This document shows, in pieces, positions 45,719-55,461 of a stretch of DNA of 64,000 bases. This stretch comes from Morchella semilibera (Eukaryota > Ascomycota > Pezizomycetes > Pezizales > Morchellaceae). The stretch is from NCBI GenBank assembly GCA_009192285.1, contig WBVU01000018.1, positions 310,001 through 374,000 of the forward strand, read 5' to 3'. The notes beneath the pieces were generated by a model. The model searched no databases. It saw only the letters and a program-made list of their open reading frames with translations, and had not been told where the DNA came from. Each line of letters begins with the position of its first letter. Within the stretch, counting starts at the first letter, position 1. The position numbers and the translations under genes were made by a program.

Positions 45719-47240
45719 CTATTTTTGTATGTAAAAAGCGCCAAGACAGCGCCGAGTGGAACAGGTTCCAGACAACAAAGAAATAACCTTCACGGGTGTT
45801 CTTACAACACAGTCAGTTTTCAAGATATAAAATCGTGCTTTTAATATGTGATAGCCGAGAGGCAAATGAATATATTAAAAATTACAAAAGAATTTTTCCT
45901 TGATCACAGGAGGGGGAAAAATTCCCCAAAAAGATTGAGAATTGTATTAAGCATGAACAATGAAGACTTAAAATTATTTTAAGAAAATATTCGGGTAGGC
46001 CTATGTCTAAAGTATTATATTCCTGAGCCATTCCTTTATTAATTGTTTGGTTGTGGTGGAGGAATTATTCTTGTGGGGGTGATTGCCATGGGAGTGGAAA
46101 TGATTGAGGTGCAACATTATTACCTCCTACTTTTTACACCATAACTCTATGAGTTTTCAAGGTATCAAGGGACTCTTTCCAGAGCTGCTAGGTAACTAGC
46201 ATAAGTAGGACCACATACCTTCGTTTATAGGGTACAAGAGGGTCAAATAATCCCGGATTTTTATGGTAATTTAGTATAACCCACCCTATTTTACTAGTAC
46301 TTGGGGTTGCCTATCTTCATGGTTTTTTTGGATATTAACAAACCTTCTTCAAGGGAGCTAAGTGAGTAGCATCAAATGGGATATATAGTCTTGTTTCTAT
46401 TATATAGGGGGTCTTTGATTTCCGAATTCTATAGTTGTGTCATATAAGAGTTACTTAGTAAGATTTTAGTGTAACCCACCATTTGATACCTCACTTTGAC
46501 CCCACCTTTAAATATTGATAGCCTGGAATGAATCTAAGCTTACTATCGCATTCTTCTCTTCTTCATTCAACCATGACTTGCATCAAAAACTGTTTGGTTG
46601 TTGCAAAAAATAAGCTTAATGATTTTAGAAAGTCTAAATATAAAGTTGTCTGTAACAGAGTAACTGTCCCGGCGTCTTGGCATCGGTCTCGAGGGTTCGG
46701 TAGTCGAAGCGCTGTCGTGGTTGTTGAGGTAATGTTAAGTGAGAAGGAGGTATACTGAGGAGGGGGTGTCGTCATTAGGTTCTAGGAGGTTCGATGGCGT
46801 GATGGATTGGTAATGTAAATAGCGAAGATGGTGGGGACGAATATGAGGTGTGGTAGCGATGGGGTTCTTTTCATAGATACGTTAGGATGGGAGGACTGGA
46901 GTGATTGGCGGGGATGGGATTATTGTAAGCTCGGAGGCGGAGATGAGTCAGAGTAGGTTCTATGTGTTTCCGTTACACAGGAATATGAGTCATGGTTGGG
47001 GTTACGCGAGGATATGAGTCAGGCTTGGCTCCGGAATATTGGGTATATAAGGGAGGCAACGGCGCCTACTCCTGTACTTTCTCTTCTTTTCCTTTTCTCT
47101 TTACGCAACGTCTTCTGTAACTAGTATTCAATATACTTTATAGTCCCTACCTCTAGTGACTATCGCTGTCTAAACTCTCATACCTCTCCTTACCGAGAAG
47201 TATCGCTGTCACCTACCTACCCTATATGTCTCCGGAGAGA

Positions 47241-47302
47241 GCCATCTACTGGTATCTTCGCTTACACGTCGCAATCAGAGATTCCTTGTGGACTCTCTGC
47301 CC
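47241..47302 (+). repeat. LTR-like dispersed repeat, copy A
   Basis: The segment GCCATCTACTGGTATCTTCGC...CTGTGGACTCTCTGCCC-type wording matches 62131-62193 in the same orientation at most positions. With the upstream TATATAAG and pyrimidine-rich leader it looks like the 3' part of an LTR. The MITE at 47361 lies 60 bp further on. Confidence 0.45.
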
Positions 47303-47360
47303 CACTCTACTTCTTCTATAACTCGTGCCCTGTGGAACGAAGCTACACCGCCACCCCCTC

Positions 47361-47986
47361 CATCAGCAAACTCAACTTGTGACTGGAGTCTCCCAACAGT
47401 CTCCCGTATCACGGAGCGAGGCGAGGGCGTAGTCAGAGGTGCCAAGGTACACAACCGAGGCGAGAAAGCAGAGCGAAGCGAGGAGAGATGAGTGGGGGGA
47501 GGGGTACGGGAATAACCAAGAGTGGGGACACGAGGCAATAAGGATTACGGGGGCTATGGAAGTAGAGCGAAATCCCCGGAGGGGTTTGGTAATCGAGACC
47601 AGAGATCCTAAAGTACAGTATCGACTAAAGGGACAGGAAGGTTGCGTGAAGAAGAAAGGAAAGAAGGAAAACTCTACAAACGAGGGAGAAAGCTCCCTAT
47701 ATATAACCCTAGCCATCCTTCGCTGACTCATCCCATAGAATCCCATAGAACCTAAAGGAAATCCTTCGATTACCAATACATACGCACCATTACCTCATAA
47801 CGTCCTGCAGCAGAATCCCATAGAACCTTATAGAAAACCCTGACTAATCCTTCTTCCCGCAACATTGCAAGCATGTTCCACGCCGTGATATCCCGGGTCT
47901 CCTGAGAGTCTCCTGAGACCCCCGGATATCTTTTGAGTCTCCTGAGGTTCAGGAGACATTAGGAGACAAATGAAGTCTTGCTGATG
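47361..47986 (-). mobile_element. 137-bp MITE, copy 3, split by a solo LTR
   Basis: Terminal inverted repeats CATCAGCAA (47361) and TTGCTGATG (to 47986), flanked by the 2-bp duplication TC (47359-47360 and 47987-47988). Its two halves, 47361-47406 and 47896-47986, add to exactly 137 bp, the length of the two uninterrupted copies. It is in the opposite orientation to the copies at 53775 and 55323. The interruption is the solo LTR at 47407-47890. Confidence 0.88.
47407..47890. mobile_element. Solo LTR with 5-bp target duplication
   Basis: 484 bp beginning TATCACGG and ending CCGTGATA, flanked by TCCCG on both sides (47402-47406 and 47891-47895). It shares start, end, a GGAAGGTTGCGTGAAGA block, a TATATATA promoter-like block and CTTCCCGCAACAT with the gypsy LTR at 48453-48931, so it belongs to the same or a sister family. 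The internal region has been lost, presumably by LTR-LTR recombination. The ends are TATCA...TGATA rather than the usual TG...CA. Confidence 0.85.
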
Positions 47987-48054
47987 TCCTTGAGAGTTCT
48001 ATGGGGTTCTATGAGCAAGAGTATGAGTCATAGCGGACTGGTAGAGAAGGTGTG

Positions 48055-48373
48055 TTAAATAGCGGGGATAGAAGTTTTCCTTAATTCTTTCTTTCTTTTC
48101 TCTCTGTCTCGTCTCCCTGTTATTTCGGTACATAGGAATCTACTCCTATTTCTGAAAGCCATAGCTTCTTGTACCAAAAGACTCTGTCCTCTTGAAAGAG
48201 GAAATCCATAGTACCTCTCATCGTTCTCGTTGAGGTCCATCCGGTCCTCACTTTCCCTGCCCTGCACCCTTGTGCCTTTGTCCTTATCTTCGTCGGTTTC
48301 CTCGTTGCCCCGGCTGTGCGCCTCGTGTCCTTCTGCATCATCATTGTCATCTTCTGCTTTGCGTCAGGTTACT
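48055..48373 (-). other. Orphan coding-like fragment
   Basis: A minus-strand frame reads acidic sequence (NDDAEGHEAHSRGNEETDED) and then MDLNENDERYYGFPLSRGQ before stopping at 48055. No family is recognised. Part of it is inverted and duplicated next to the LTR (see the hairpin). It is likely debris of a mobile element or captured gene. Confidence 0.3.
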
Positions 48374-48442
48374 CCGTTACAGTAACCCGACGCAAAGTAG
48401 AAAATGACAATGATAATGCAGAAGGACTCGAGGAGTACAGCC
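48312..48442. repeat. Hairpin with 62-bp arms beside the gypsy LTR
   Basis: 48312-48373 and 48381-48442 are gap-free inverted copies with about seven mismatches, mostly transitions, around a 7-nt loop. Both arms encode the same acidic peptide on opposite strands, so one is an inverted duplicate of the other. The arm ends 10 bp before the LTR start. Confidence 0.85.
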
Positions 48443-48452
48443 AACACGATGA

Positions 48453-48931
48453 TATCACGGAGCCAAGCGGAGTACTGGGCGAAGCGAGCCAAGGTACACT
48501 ACCTAGGCGGGACGTAACAGTAATATTCGAGACGGACGAGGCGAAACTATGGAACGAGGTGAGACTATGAAGCAAGGCGAAGTACGAAGCAGGTCCAGAA
48601 GCCGGAGTATATTCTAAAAGACTACAAACTCCTGAAGATAGGAAGGTTGCGTGAAGAGGAAAGGAAAAGAACTATCTACAAGCGAGGGCGAGGCCCCTAT
48701 ATATACACCACATACCAGCCTAATAACTCATCCGAGTAACCCTGTACAGAACCCCAGAGAATCCCCCACGACATCCGCGCATCCTATCACCGAGCTTACA
48801 TATTCTTATCTCCTATTACCGCAACCGTATCTCCGACCCGAACCCTTGTCACCGAAACTCATAGAACATAAGGGAACCCCTAACTAACCTCTCTTCCCGC
48901 AACATCGCTAAGCACATTCCACGCCTTGATA
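48453..48931 (-). repeat. 3' LTR of the gypsy element
   Basis: 479 bp from TATCACGG to TTGATA, homologous in order and blocks to the solo LTR at 47407-47890. It contains a TATATATA block near 48706-48714. Confidence 0.85.
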
Positions 48932-48954
48932 GATATTAGGTCCCCCTCTGAGGC

Positions 48955-51900
48955 CTAAGTCCTCTTAGGCTTGCGTGGGTATCGTTCATGAAAATCTTTG
49001 ACTAACTCAGGAGAGTTGTCTAGATCACCGTAGGGTTGCCAGGATGGCTCATCATAGCCAGTATATCGAACGAGATACTCCAATCTTCCGCGTCGTTTTC
49101 GAGAATCCAGAATAGCATCCACTTCCCATTCTTGTTCACCTTCGATCTCAACGGGGGGCGGAGGCATTTGTATTTGACCTGGGAGGGGATCATTGGCGGC
49201 GGGCGAGAGTAGCGAGACGTGGAACACTGGATGAACTTTCATCGAGGCAGGTAGCGTAAGTTCGTAGGCATAGGGGCTAACGACGCGAGAGATCGGGTAA
49301 GGCCCGACTTGTTTCCAATCTAACTTCTTCGACGGCCGCTTGGTTAATAGTTTCCTAGTGGACAACCATACCTTATCCCCAATAGCATAACCCAGTGCTG
49401 GTATACGACTTGCATTGGCTGACTCTTCCTGTATCCGTTGAGCTCTAAACATTTCCGCTCGAAGGAAGTCAAACACTTCTGACATATCTCTTGCCATAGT
49501 ATTAGCCTGGTCCTCGTTCGTGGTAGTACCGTGCCGTAGGGGGCCAAAATTTATGCGTGGATGACGACCATAGTTGGCCTCGAAGGGAGAGAGCTTGGTT
49601 GACTCGGAGACGTGATTATTGGTAGAAAATTCTGCCATGGGTAGATAGGTCGCCCAGTTATCCTGTTGATAGTTCACATAGCTTCGAAGATATTGCTCCA
49701 TAATGGCATTAATTCTTTCTGTCCATCCGTTTGAGGGTGAAAACTAGTAGAATACCGGGGAGAGATCTCAAGACGCTCGCATAGTGATTTCCAGAAATCG
49801 GAGGTGAACTGAGTGCCGCGATCTGAAACTATCTTTTCTGGGAGACCGTGTAGTTTCCAAACGTTCTCCAAATACATTCGGGCGACGTCTCTGGCTCCTG
49901 ATTCTTCGGTACATGGAATAAAGTGTCTCATTTTTGTGAGACGATCGACGACGACAAAAATGGCATTGTAGTTATTACTAAGGGGTAATCCTGTAACAAA
50001 GTCCATTGAAACATCCGTCCATGGTGCTTTAGGAACTGAGAGGGGACGAAGGACTCCTTGAGGAATATTGCGATTTGCTTTGCTTCGGCGACAAATGTGA
50101 CAATTCATAACATAGCGATCGATATATTTCCGTATATTTGGCCAATAGTATTCGCGACTGAGCAACTCCAGGGTCTTTGCTCTACCCGGATGTCCTGCTG
50201 ATGGTTTGTCATGATACTCCTGAAGAAGCTTAAGCTGTAACTCCTCGTGTTCTGGTACGAAGAGCTTGCGTCGATAGAGAAGGAGTCCGTCTTCGTTTTC
50301 TGCGCATTCGGCAAGTGAAACTTGTTTTAATTGTTTCGTGCCGTCTCTCAGCATCGTAAGTACCTTATTGGGAGAGCTATCTTCTTGGTAAGCTTTTGCA
50401 AATAATTCTTGGACAGTGGGCGTTCCTTCAGCGGGTTCATTTGCCAAAGAACCCGCCAACAAACTTAGCTTATTATCCAAATTTTTTCTCTTTAGCACCG
50501 TCTGGTACTGATACGCGAGGCATTCATCCCCCTCCTTAGGAAGATCCCCTGATCGCCTGGTAAGTGCATCCGGTTTTCCTCCTTGCTTGCCTGGGCGAAA
50601 TTGAATAACAAAGTCAAAACGGGATAGAAATTCTGACCAACGAGTTTGCCGGCGATTTAGGAGCTTGGTTGACATAAAATATTCAAGGTTCCTGTGATCT
50701 GTCAGGACCTTGATAGGATACGAGGCTGTTTCCAAAAAATAGCGCCACTCTTCAAATCCCCTAATAATTGCCAAGAGTTCTTTGTCGTATATTTCATAGT
50801 TGCATTCCGCCGGGGTATGCTTCTTGGAGAAAAAGGCAACTGGGTGTAGAATTCCTTCGTTGTCCCTTTGTGACATAATGGCGGCTGAGACATAGTCGGA
50901 GGCATCTGTTTCCACAATAATTTCCCGGTCCGGGTCGAAGTGCCCAAGAATAGGAGCGGTGGTGAATGCAAGCTTGAGATCCTGAAAAGTCTTTTCCGTC
51001 TTGTCCGTCCATTTAAATACCACTCCTGTCTTTGTTAGAGCTGTCAGAGGAGCTACTACCCTTGAGTATGCATAGATGAATCGTCGGTAGAAGTTCGCAA
51101 ATCCTAGAAATTCTTGCACCTCTTTCAGGCAAGTTGGGGTTTCCCAATTCCTTATGGTAGCGACTTTGGGTTCATCCATCTTAATCCCTTCGGGTGTAAG
51201 GACAAAGCCGAGATACATTGTTTCCTTGACATGCCATTCACATTTTTCGGGCTTAAGGTGAACCTGATTCTCGTCGAGAATTCTTAGGACCTTGTCAACA
51301 TGTTCTTTGTGTTTTTCGAGAGTAGCCGAGTAGATAAGAATGTCGTCAAGATATGCGGTGGCGAAGTGATCAAGATAAGGACGGAGCATGTCATTGACCC
51401 AGTGTTGAAATGCAGCAGGAGCATTGGTCAATCCAAAGGGCATGACGGTATATTCAAAATGACCGTACCGCGTCCTAAATGCCGTTTTCCACTCATCTCC
51501 TTCCCTGATTCTTAACTGATGATAACCGTTGCGAAGATCTAGTTTGGTAAAGTATTTGGCTGAGGAGATGCCCATAAAAGTTTCCGGTGTTAGTGGTAGG
51601 GGGTGACGGTTCTTCACCGTCACTGCGTTTAACTTTCTATAGTCCACGCAAAGTCGGAGGGAACCATCAGTCTTCTTGACAAACAATACCGGGGAGCCTG
51701 CGGGGGAGGTACTATGTCGAATTCGTCCGTTGGATAAGTACTCAGCCAGGTAGTCTCGAAGTGCCTGTAGTTCTAGCCGGGTCATCCCATACATTGGTCC
51801 AAAGGGTACGGTTTTCCCTTCCTGTATTTCGATAGATAAATCATACTCTGTGCTATGAGGGGGAAGCTTAGACGCGTCAGGTTCACTGAGAAGATGCAAA

Positions 51901-52682
51901 TATTGATGATGTTCTTTGGATACAAGCGCTCGGGGGTCCTTGGGCGTTTGAGCCAGTAGGTCGTCAAGAGCCTTGAGGGTGGTAGAATATAATTTCATTC
52001 CTTTTCTTTTCTTGTTAATGAGTCTGTGGAATGCGTAGGAGGTAATAACTGAGATATTGGTTATTGTTTTGGTGAGGGGTTTAATAGAAATACCCTTAGC
52101 AATAACTTTAGTTTGATTGAGGGAGCAGTGTTGAACACAGTCAGGATAATCAAAGTGAATCTCATTAACTGCAGGAAGGATAGTAGTTGCATGACGGCGC
52201 ATCCAGGGAAGACCCATCACGATTGGATAGTGTCTGAGTTGAGTAATAAAAAAGGGAACGTCTTCCCTGTGGCCGTTAATGTCGAGACTGAGGATGACCT
52301 TATGGGTGACCTTTCCTGATTCGATAGGCCTACCGTCTATTACGTCTATGTGTCGAGGGAGAATAAGGGGGGTGGTCTTGAGTTTGTGGTGGCATACGAA
52401 GTCCTTATCTATGAATGCGTATCCTGAGGCGCCAGTATCGATGAGAGCATATGATGGGATGACAGAATCTTTATTTTGAGAAATAGAACAAGTTACGACT
52501 AATTGATTCCCATCCATATCCTTCTCCGAAACCGAAAACCCAGAAACCGAAATCCTAGAAAAGTCCTTAAACCGTCCCTGGAGTGAGCCACTCAATCCAG
52601 GGAAAAAATCTTTTAACGCCTCATTACCGGAGGCTTCTTCCTTCTCTTCTTCTTCTCTAATATCTACCCTGGCTCCCCTCAT
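48955..52682 (-). pseudogene. Gypsy Pol polyprotein with chromodomain, frameshifted
   Basis: Order along the minus strand: aspartic protease (ALIDTGASGYAFID), reverse transcriptase (LFVKKTDGSLRLCVDYRKLN, FGLTNAPAAFQHWVN, catalytic YLDD in AYLDDILIYS), RNase H (VETDASDY, KELLAIIRGFEEWRYFLE), integrase zinc-binding region (HPGRAKTLELL...CHICRRSK) and catalytic core (DVSMDFVTGLP, IVSDRGTQFTSDFW, HPQTDGQ). At 49705-49720 the frame shifts right after HPQTDGQ, and the first frame ends at 49674. The next frame (from about 49701) carries the rest of integrase (INAIMEQYLRSYVNYQQDNW, GYAIGDKVWLSTRKLL) and a chromodomain (EWEVDAILDSRKRRGRLEYL...YTGYDEPSW). The pattern fits loss of four bases from a CAGACAG-like direct repeat. 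Chromodomains steer such elements to heterochromatin. Confidence 0.93.
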
Positions 52683-53112
52683 CCTGGGGGGCTGGGTTCC
52701 TGGGAGCCGGCGCCTGCGGGCATTCCCTTACAAGGTGTCCTCCTTGTCCACAATAAAAACACCTATTCTCTACGCGACGGGCCTCTCTTTCCTGAGAGTC
52801 CGGGCGGCTACGACCTGCTGACAAATCCATAGGGGCCACTCCTCCGGGCGTATGGGACGGGTGGGCAACTGGGGGAGAGGGACAAACGGGGGCTTGGTAG
52901 CGAGGAGCCGGGGGGGGGCGGAGCTGAATACCGAGGGATAGGGGCAGCTGGAGCCTGATAACAGGGTGCGGGGAAAGCGGGAGCAGCGTAGCGAGGTGTC
53001 GGACGAGCTTGGGGTACGGGGGCCTGATAGCGAGGGCGGTAGCGAGCAGTGATCATCTGCTGCTTGTTATCCAAGCACTGGAGAATGGTGGCTAGTTCAA
53101 TGACGGTGGCGG
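52657..53112 (-). pseudogene. Gypsy Gag C-terminal part, frameshifted
   Basis: From the gap edge the minus strand encodes ATILQCLDNKQQMITARYRP and a proline-rich repeat (PRYQAP, PRYAAP, CYQAP, PRYSAP). At the C9 run (52911-52919) the frame changes: the repeat continues as PAPRYQAPVCPSPP in the next frame, then SHTPGGVAPMDLSAGR and a CCHC zinc knuckle CFYCGQGGHLVREC, ending at 52657. Pol starts in yet another frame overlapping the end of Gag by about 25 nt near a C6 run. The second change could be the natural Gag-Pol shift or another indel. Confidence 0.8.
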
Positions 53113-53265
53113 NNNNNNNNNNNNNNNNNNNNNNNNNNNNNNNNNNNNNNNNNNNNNNNNNNNNNNNNNNNNNNNNNNNNNNNNNNNNNNNNNNNNNNNN
53201 NNNNNNNNNNNNNNNNNNNNNNNNNNNNNNNNNNNNNNNNNNNNNNNNNNNNNNNNNNNNNNNNN
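53113..53265. other. Assembly gap (153 N)
   Basis: Left flank is gypsy Gag, right flank is a Plavaka transposase read toward its C-terminus. The missing Gag N-terminus, 5' LTR and transposase C-terminus cannot fit in 153 bases, so the gap size is arbitrary, or the join is wrong, or one element inserted into the other. Confidence 0.95.
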
Positions 53266-55267
53266 TTGAGATAACCCTCCAAATATTCAAGTGTACTCTT
53301 GGTATGATTCCCGTATTGAGCCATCAGGTGAAAGTCAATTAGTACCCGAACGCATTTCAAAGCCTTTCCGAAGTCAGCTATGACAGAGCTCCCTGGATTT
53401 CTCAGAGCCATCGCCAAAGCTCCCAGAACTATACGCCCTAGGTTTCGCATCTCTTTCCCCTGCCATTGCGTGGTTGCCCTATAAGGCTTGTTCGGTACTG
53501 TAAGCCGAGGATAAGGCCCAATCTTTGACAATGCTATATCGAACGCGTCGAGACGCCCGTGTTTCTTGAGAAATCCTTGAACCCATTCCATCACATGCTT
53601 TAACATTCCGAGGTAGATAGTATGCAATAGATCCGGTTTGATCAAGTCGTAAACCTTGCATCTCTGCATATCCCATAAAGCATTGAAGGGAGTCTTCAAA
53701 GACCTCGATACAAGTTATTCTACTGGTGATGTGTTTGTCGGGTTTTCATTAAACTGCTGTACCATCTCCTGGTATATCAGCAAGACTTCATTTGTTTCCT
53801 GATGTCTCCTGAGCCTCAGGAGACTCAAAAAATATCCGGGGGTCTCAGGAGACTCTCAGGAGACCTGGGAGACTGTTGGGTGACTCCAGTCACAAGTTGA
53901 GTTTGCTGATGTAGGTCTCTTGATCACGTATAGAGCTCTGCCGATAGCTTTCAAGCTTCTTATACTCCGCCTCACATCTTGGGCAGGCGAAATTGCTGAT
54001 GTTTTGCAACGAGGCGTGCTCAGGTTGGTCCGCGATCCACCCAAACAGTACAGGAAAACATAGCCGTTCATATCCATCTGCGCAGGATATCAACTCACCC
54101 TCCTCGCCAATACTTTTCAGGCTTTTAAAGATATCTTTGAGAGCGTTGTGCAGCGCCATCTGCGATTCTCGACGCAACGTTGCATTCGCACTCGTATTTG
54201 AACTGAGCTTAGGGCGCACTGGTAATAGCGCTAGGAGTACTAACGAGTGCCCAGAGACTTTCATTCTCACAGAGGAATTGATATTCCCAATTATGAGATA
54301 GATTGGCCATGCCTGTTTATCACCACTAAAGTTCGTCAGGTGAGTGCCATCCGAAGCACAGATTACCGGAACTAACGTTGAACCCTCAGACAGAATTCTT
54401 TTTGAGATCAGTCATGACTTTTCTGACTCTAACGAAACCTCCTGAAGATCTCAGAAAGCTTCTCCACACATGTGTTTCCTACCACCAGTTCCCTGTATGC
54501 ATTTCGCTGTAAATTCTCTCTCCCTTCCCGTTGTACTCCATTGACGGTGCAAATATAAGAGACTCCTTGAATGCCCGTTGTCCAAGGAGGAATGGAATAA
54601 TTGTCATAGGGTCGTGATACTAGTATGGTATGTTTTTCCCTCCTATAACAACCTCCGCATGGTTCCATGTTGACCTCTCTACGCAATCGTTCATTTCCTC
54701 CATTTTTCGTGTAAAACCTCGCCCATTTCTATAGGAGTTATGGCGATGGTCTCCGGGGGCATGTTGAAAGAAGCTATCGATACTTCCTTGTGATGCTTTG
54801 CACAAAATAAAGTACCGCGCCATCCGGAATTCATACGATGAGTTGAAAGGTTGCCACGGATTGCCAAGAAGTCGTTGTGCGTTTTCTTGGTAGCCCTTAG
54901 AGAGATATGGAGCCTCCTTCGCACCTTCGTAGACCGTGGTGAATGCATCACGAGTAACTCTCAACTCCTCCTCACAATCCTCCCTATTGTCTACAAAGTA
55001 AGACTCTGATTCTAGGTCTGAATCTCCAGCAGCTTGTTGAGAGAAGTTAGAATATGTAGATGACCTGTCCTCGCAACTAGCATCATCCAGATCAGAGCCA
55101 TCTGAAACCTTGTGAGACTCCTGTAGTCGTTTGTGATTCTCCTGCAAAAGATCGCATTGAGTTGTGAACCATCCATCCACTTCGTTAGGGTGATTATTCC
55201 GTAGGTGCTTCTCAAAGTTCGCTGAGGAGCTGTATCGCTTGCTGCAAAAAGGACAGGTGGACTTCAT
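53266..55267 (-). pseudogene. Plavaka-type DNA transposase pseudogene
   Basis: Begins at ATG 55267 with a C2H2 zinc finger (CPFCSKRYSSSANFEKHLRNNH). Then LLGNPWQPFNSSYEFRMARY and SQGSIDSFF, the core block ASDGTHLTNFSGDKQAWPIY plus LIIGNI, a Cys pair (FACPRCEAEY), and DLIKPDLLHTIYLGMLKHV with LKKHGRLDAFD before the gap. These blocks in this order are typical of fungal Plavaka elements (CMC-like cut-and-paste transposons). The frame is broken by in-frame TAG after KNIPY (about 54618), another TAG about 110 bases on, a frame change near 54390, TAA at 53715-53717 and a 137-bp MITE at 53775-53911. Removing the MITE plus one TA gives a continuous frame across its site (RDQETY into QEMVQQF). Confidence 0.85.
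53775..53911 (+). mobile_element. 137-bp MITE, copy 2, inside the Plavaka transposase
   Basis: Ends TATCAGCAA (one base off CATCAGCAA) and TTGCTGATG; TA duplicated at 53773-53774 and 53912-53913. About 95% identical to the copy at 55323. The interior contains several CTCAGGAGAC-like words in both orientations, like subterminal transposase-binding motifs. Confidence 0.92.
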
Positions 55268-55322
55268 TAGGTGTTGCGATAGCTTCCATGGCTCTCGGAG
55301 GTATCAAAATTACTACTGCCAA

Positions 55323-55459
55323 CATCAGCAAGACTTCATTTGTCTCCTGATATCTCCTGAGCCTCAGGAGACTCAAAAAATATCCAGGAGTCTCAGGTGA
55401 CTCTCAGGAGACCTGGGAGACTGTTGGGAGACTCCAGTCACAAGTTGAGTTTGCTGATG
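55323..55459 (+). mobile_element. 137-bp MITE, copy 1, upstream of the transposase start
   Basis: Ends CATCAGCAA and TTGCTGATG; AA duplicated at 55321-55322 and 55460-55461. It lies 55 bp upstream of the transposase ATG. It carries the same CTCAGGAGAC words as copy 2. Confidence 0.92.
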
Positions 55460-55461
55460 AA

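Larger units (their letters stand above)
44794..47360. other. AT-rich intergenic region with repeat fragments
   Basis: No gene recognised. It holds a G-run (45418-45430), a dispersed repeat copy (45328-45370), an inverted-repeat element (45576-45718) and AT-rich DNA to 46500. From about 46740 to 47356 the sequence has promoter-like GTATATAAGGG at 47041-47051 and resembles part of a retrotransposon LTR; its end (47241-47302) recurs at 62131-62193. Confidence 0.5.
48453..53112 (-). mobile_element. Ty3/gypsy chromovirus, 5' end missing
   Basis: Element on the minus strand: 3' LTR at 48453-48931, a purine-rich tract (AGAGGGGGACC on the minus strand) just inside it, then chromodomain, integrase, RNase H, reverse transcriptase, protease and the zinc-knuckle end of Gag. 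The Gag N-terminus and 5' LTR are not present: the sequence runs into an assembly gap at 53113, and different transposon sequence follows. The reading frames are broken in at least two places, so this copy is not autonomous as assembled. Confidence 0.93.
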
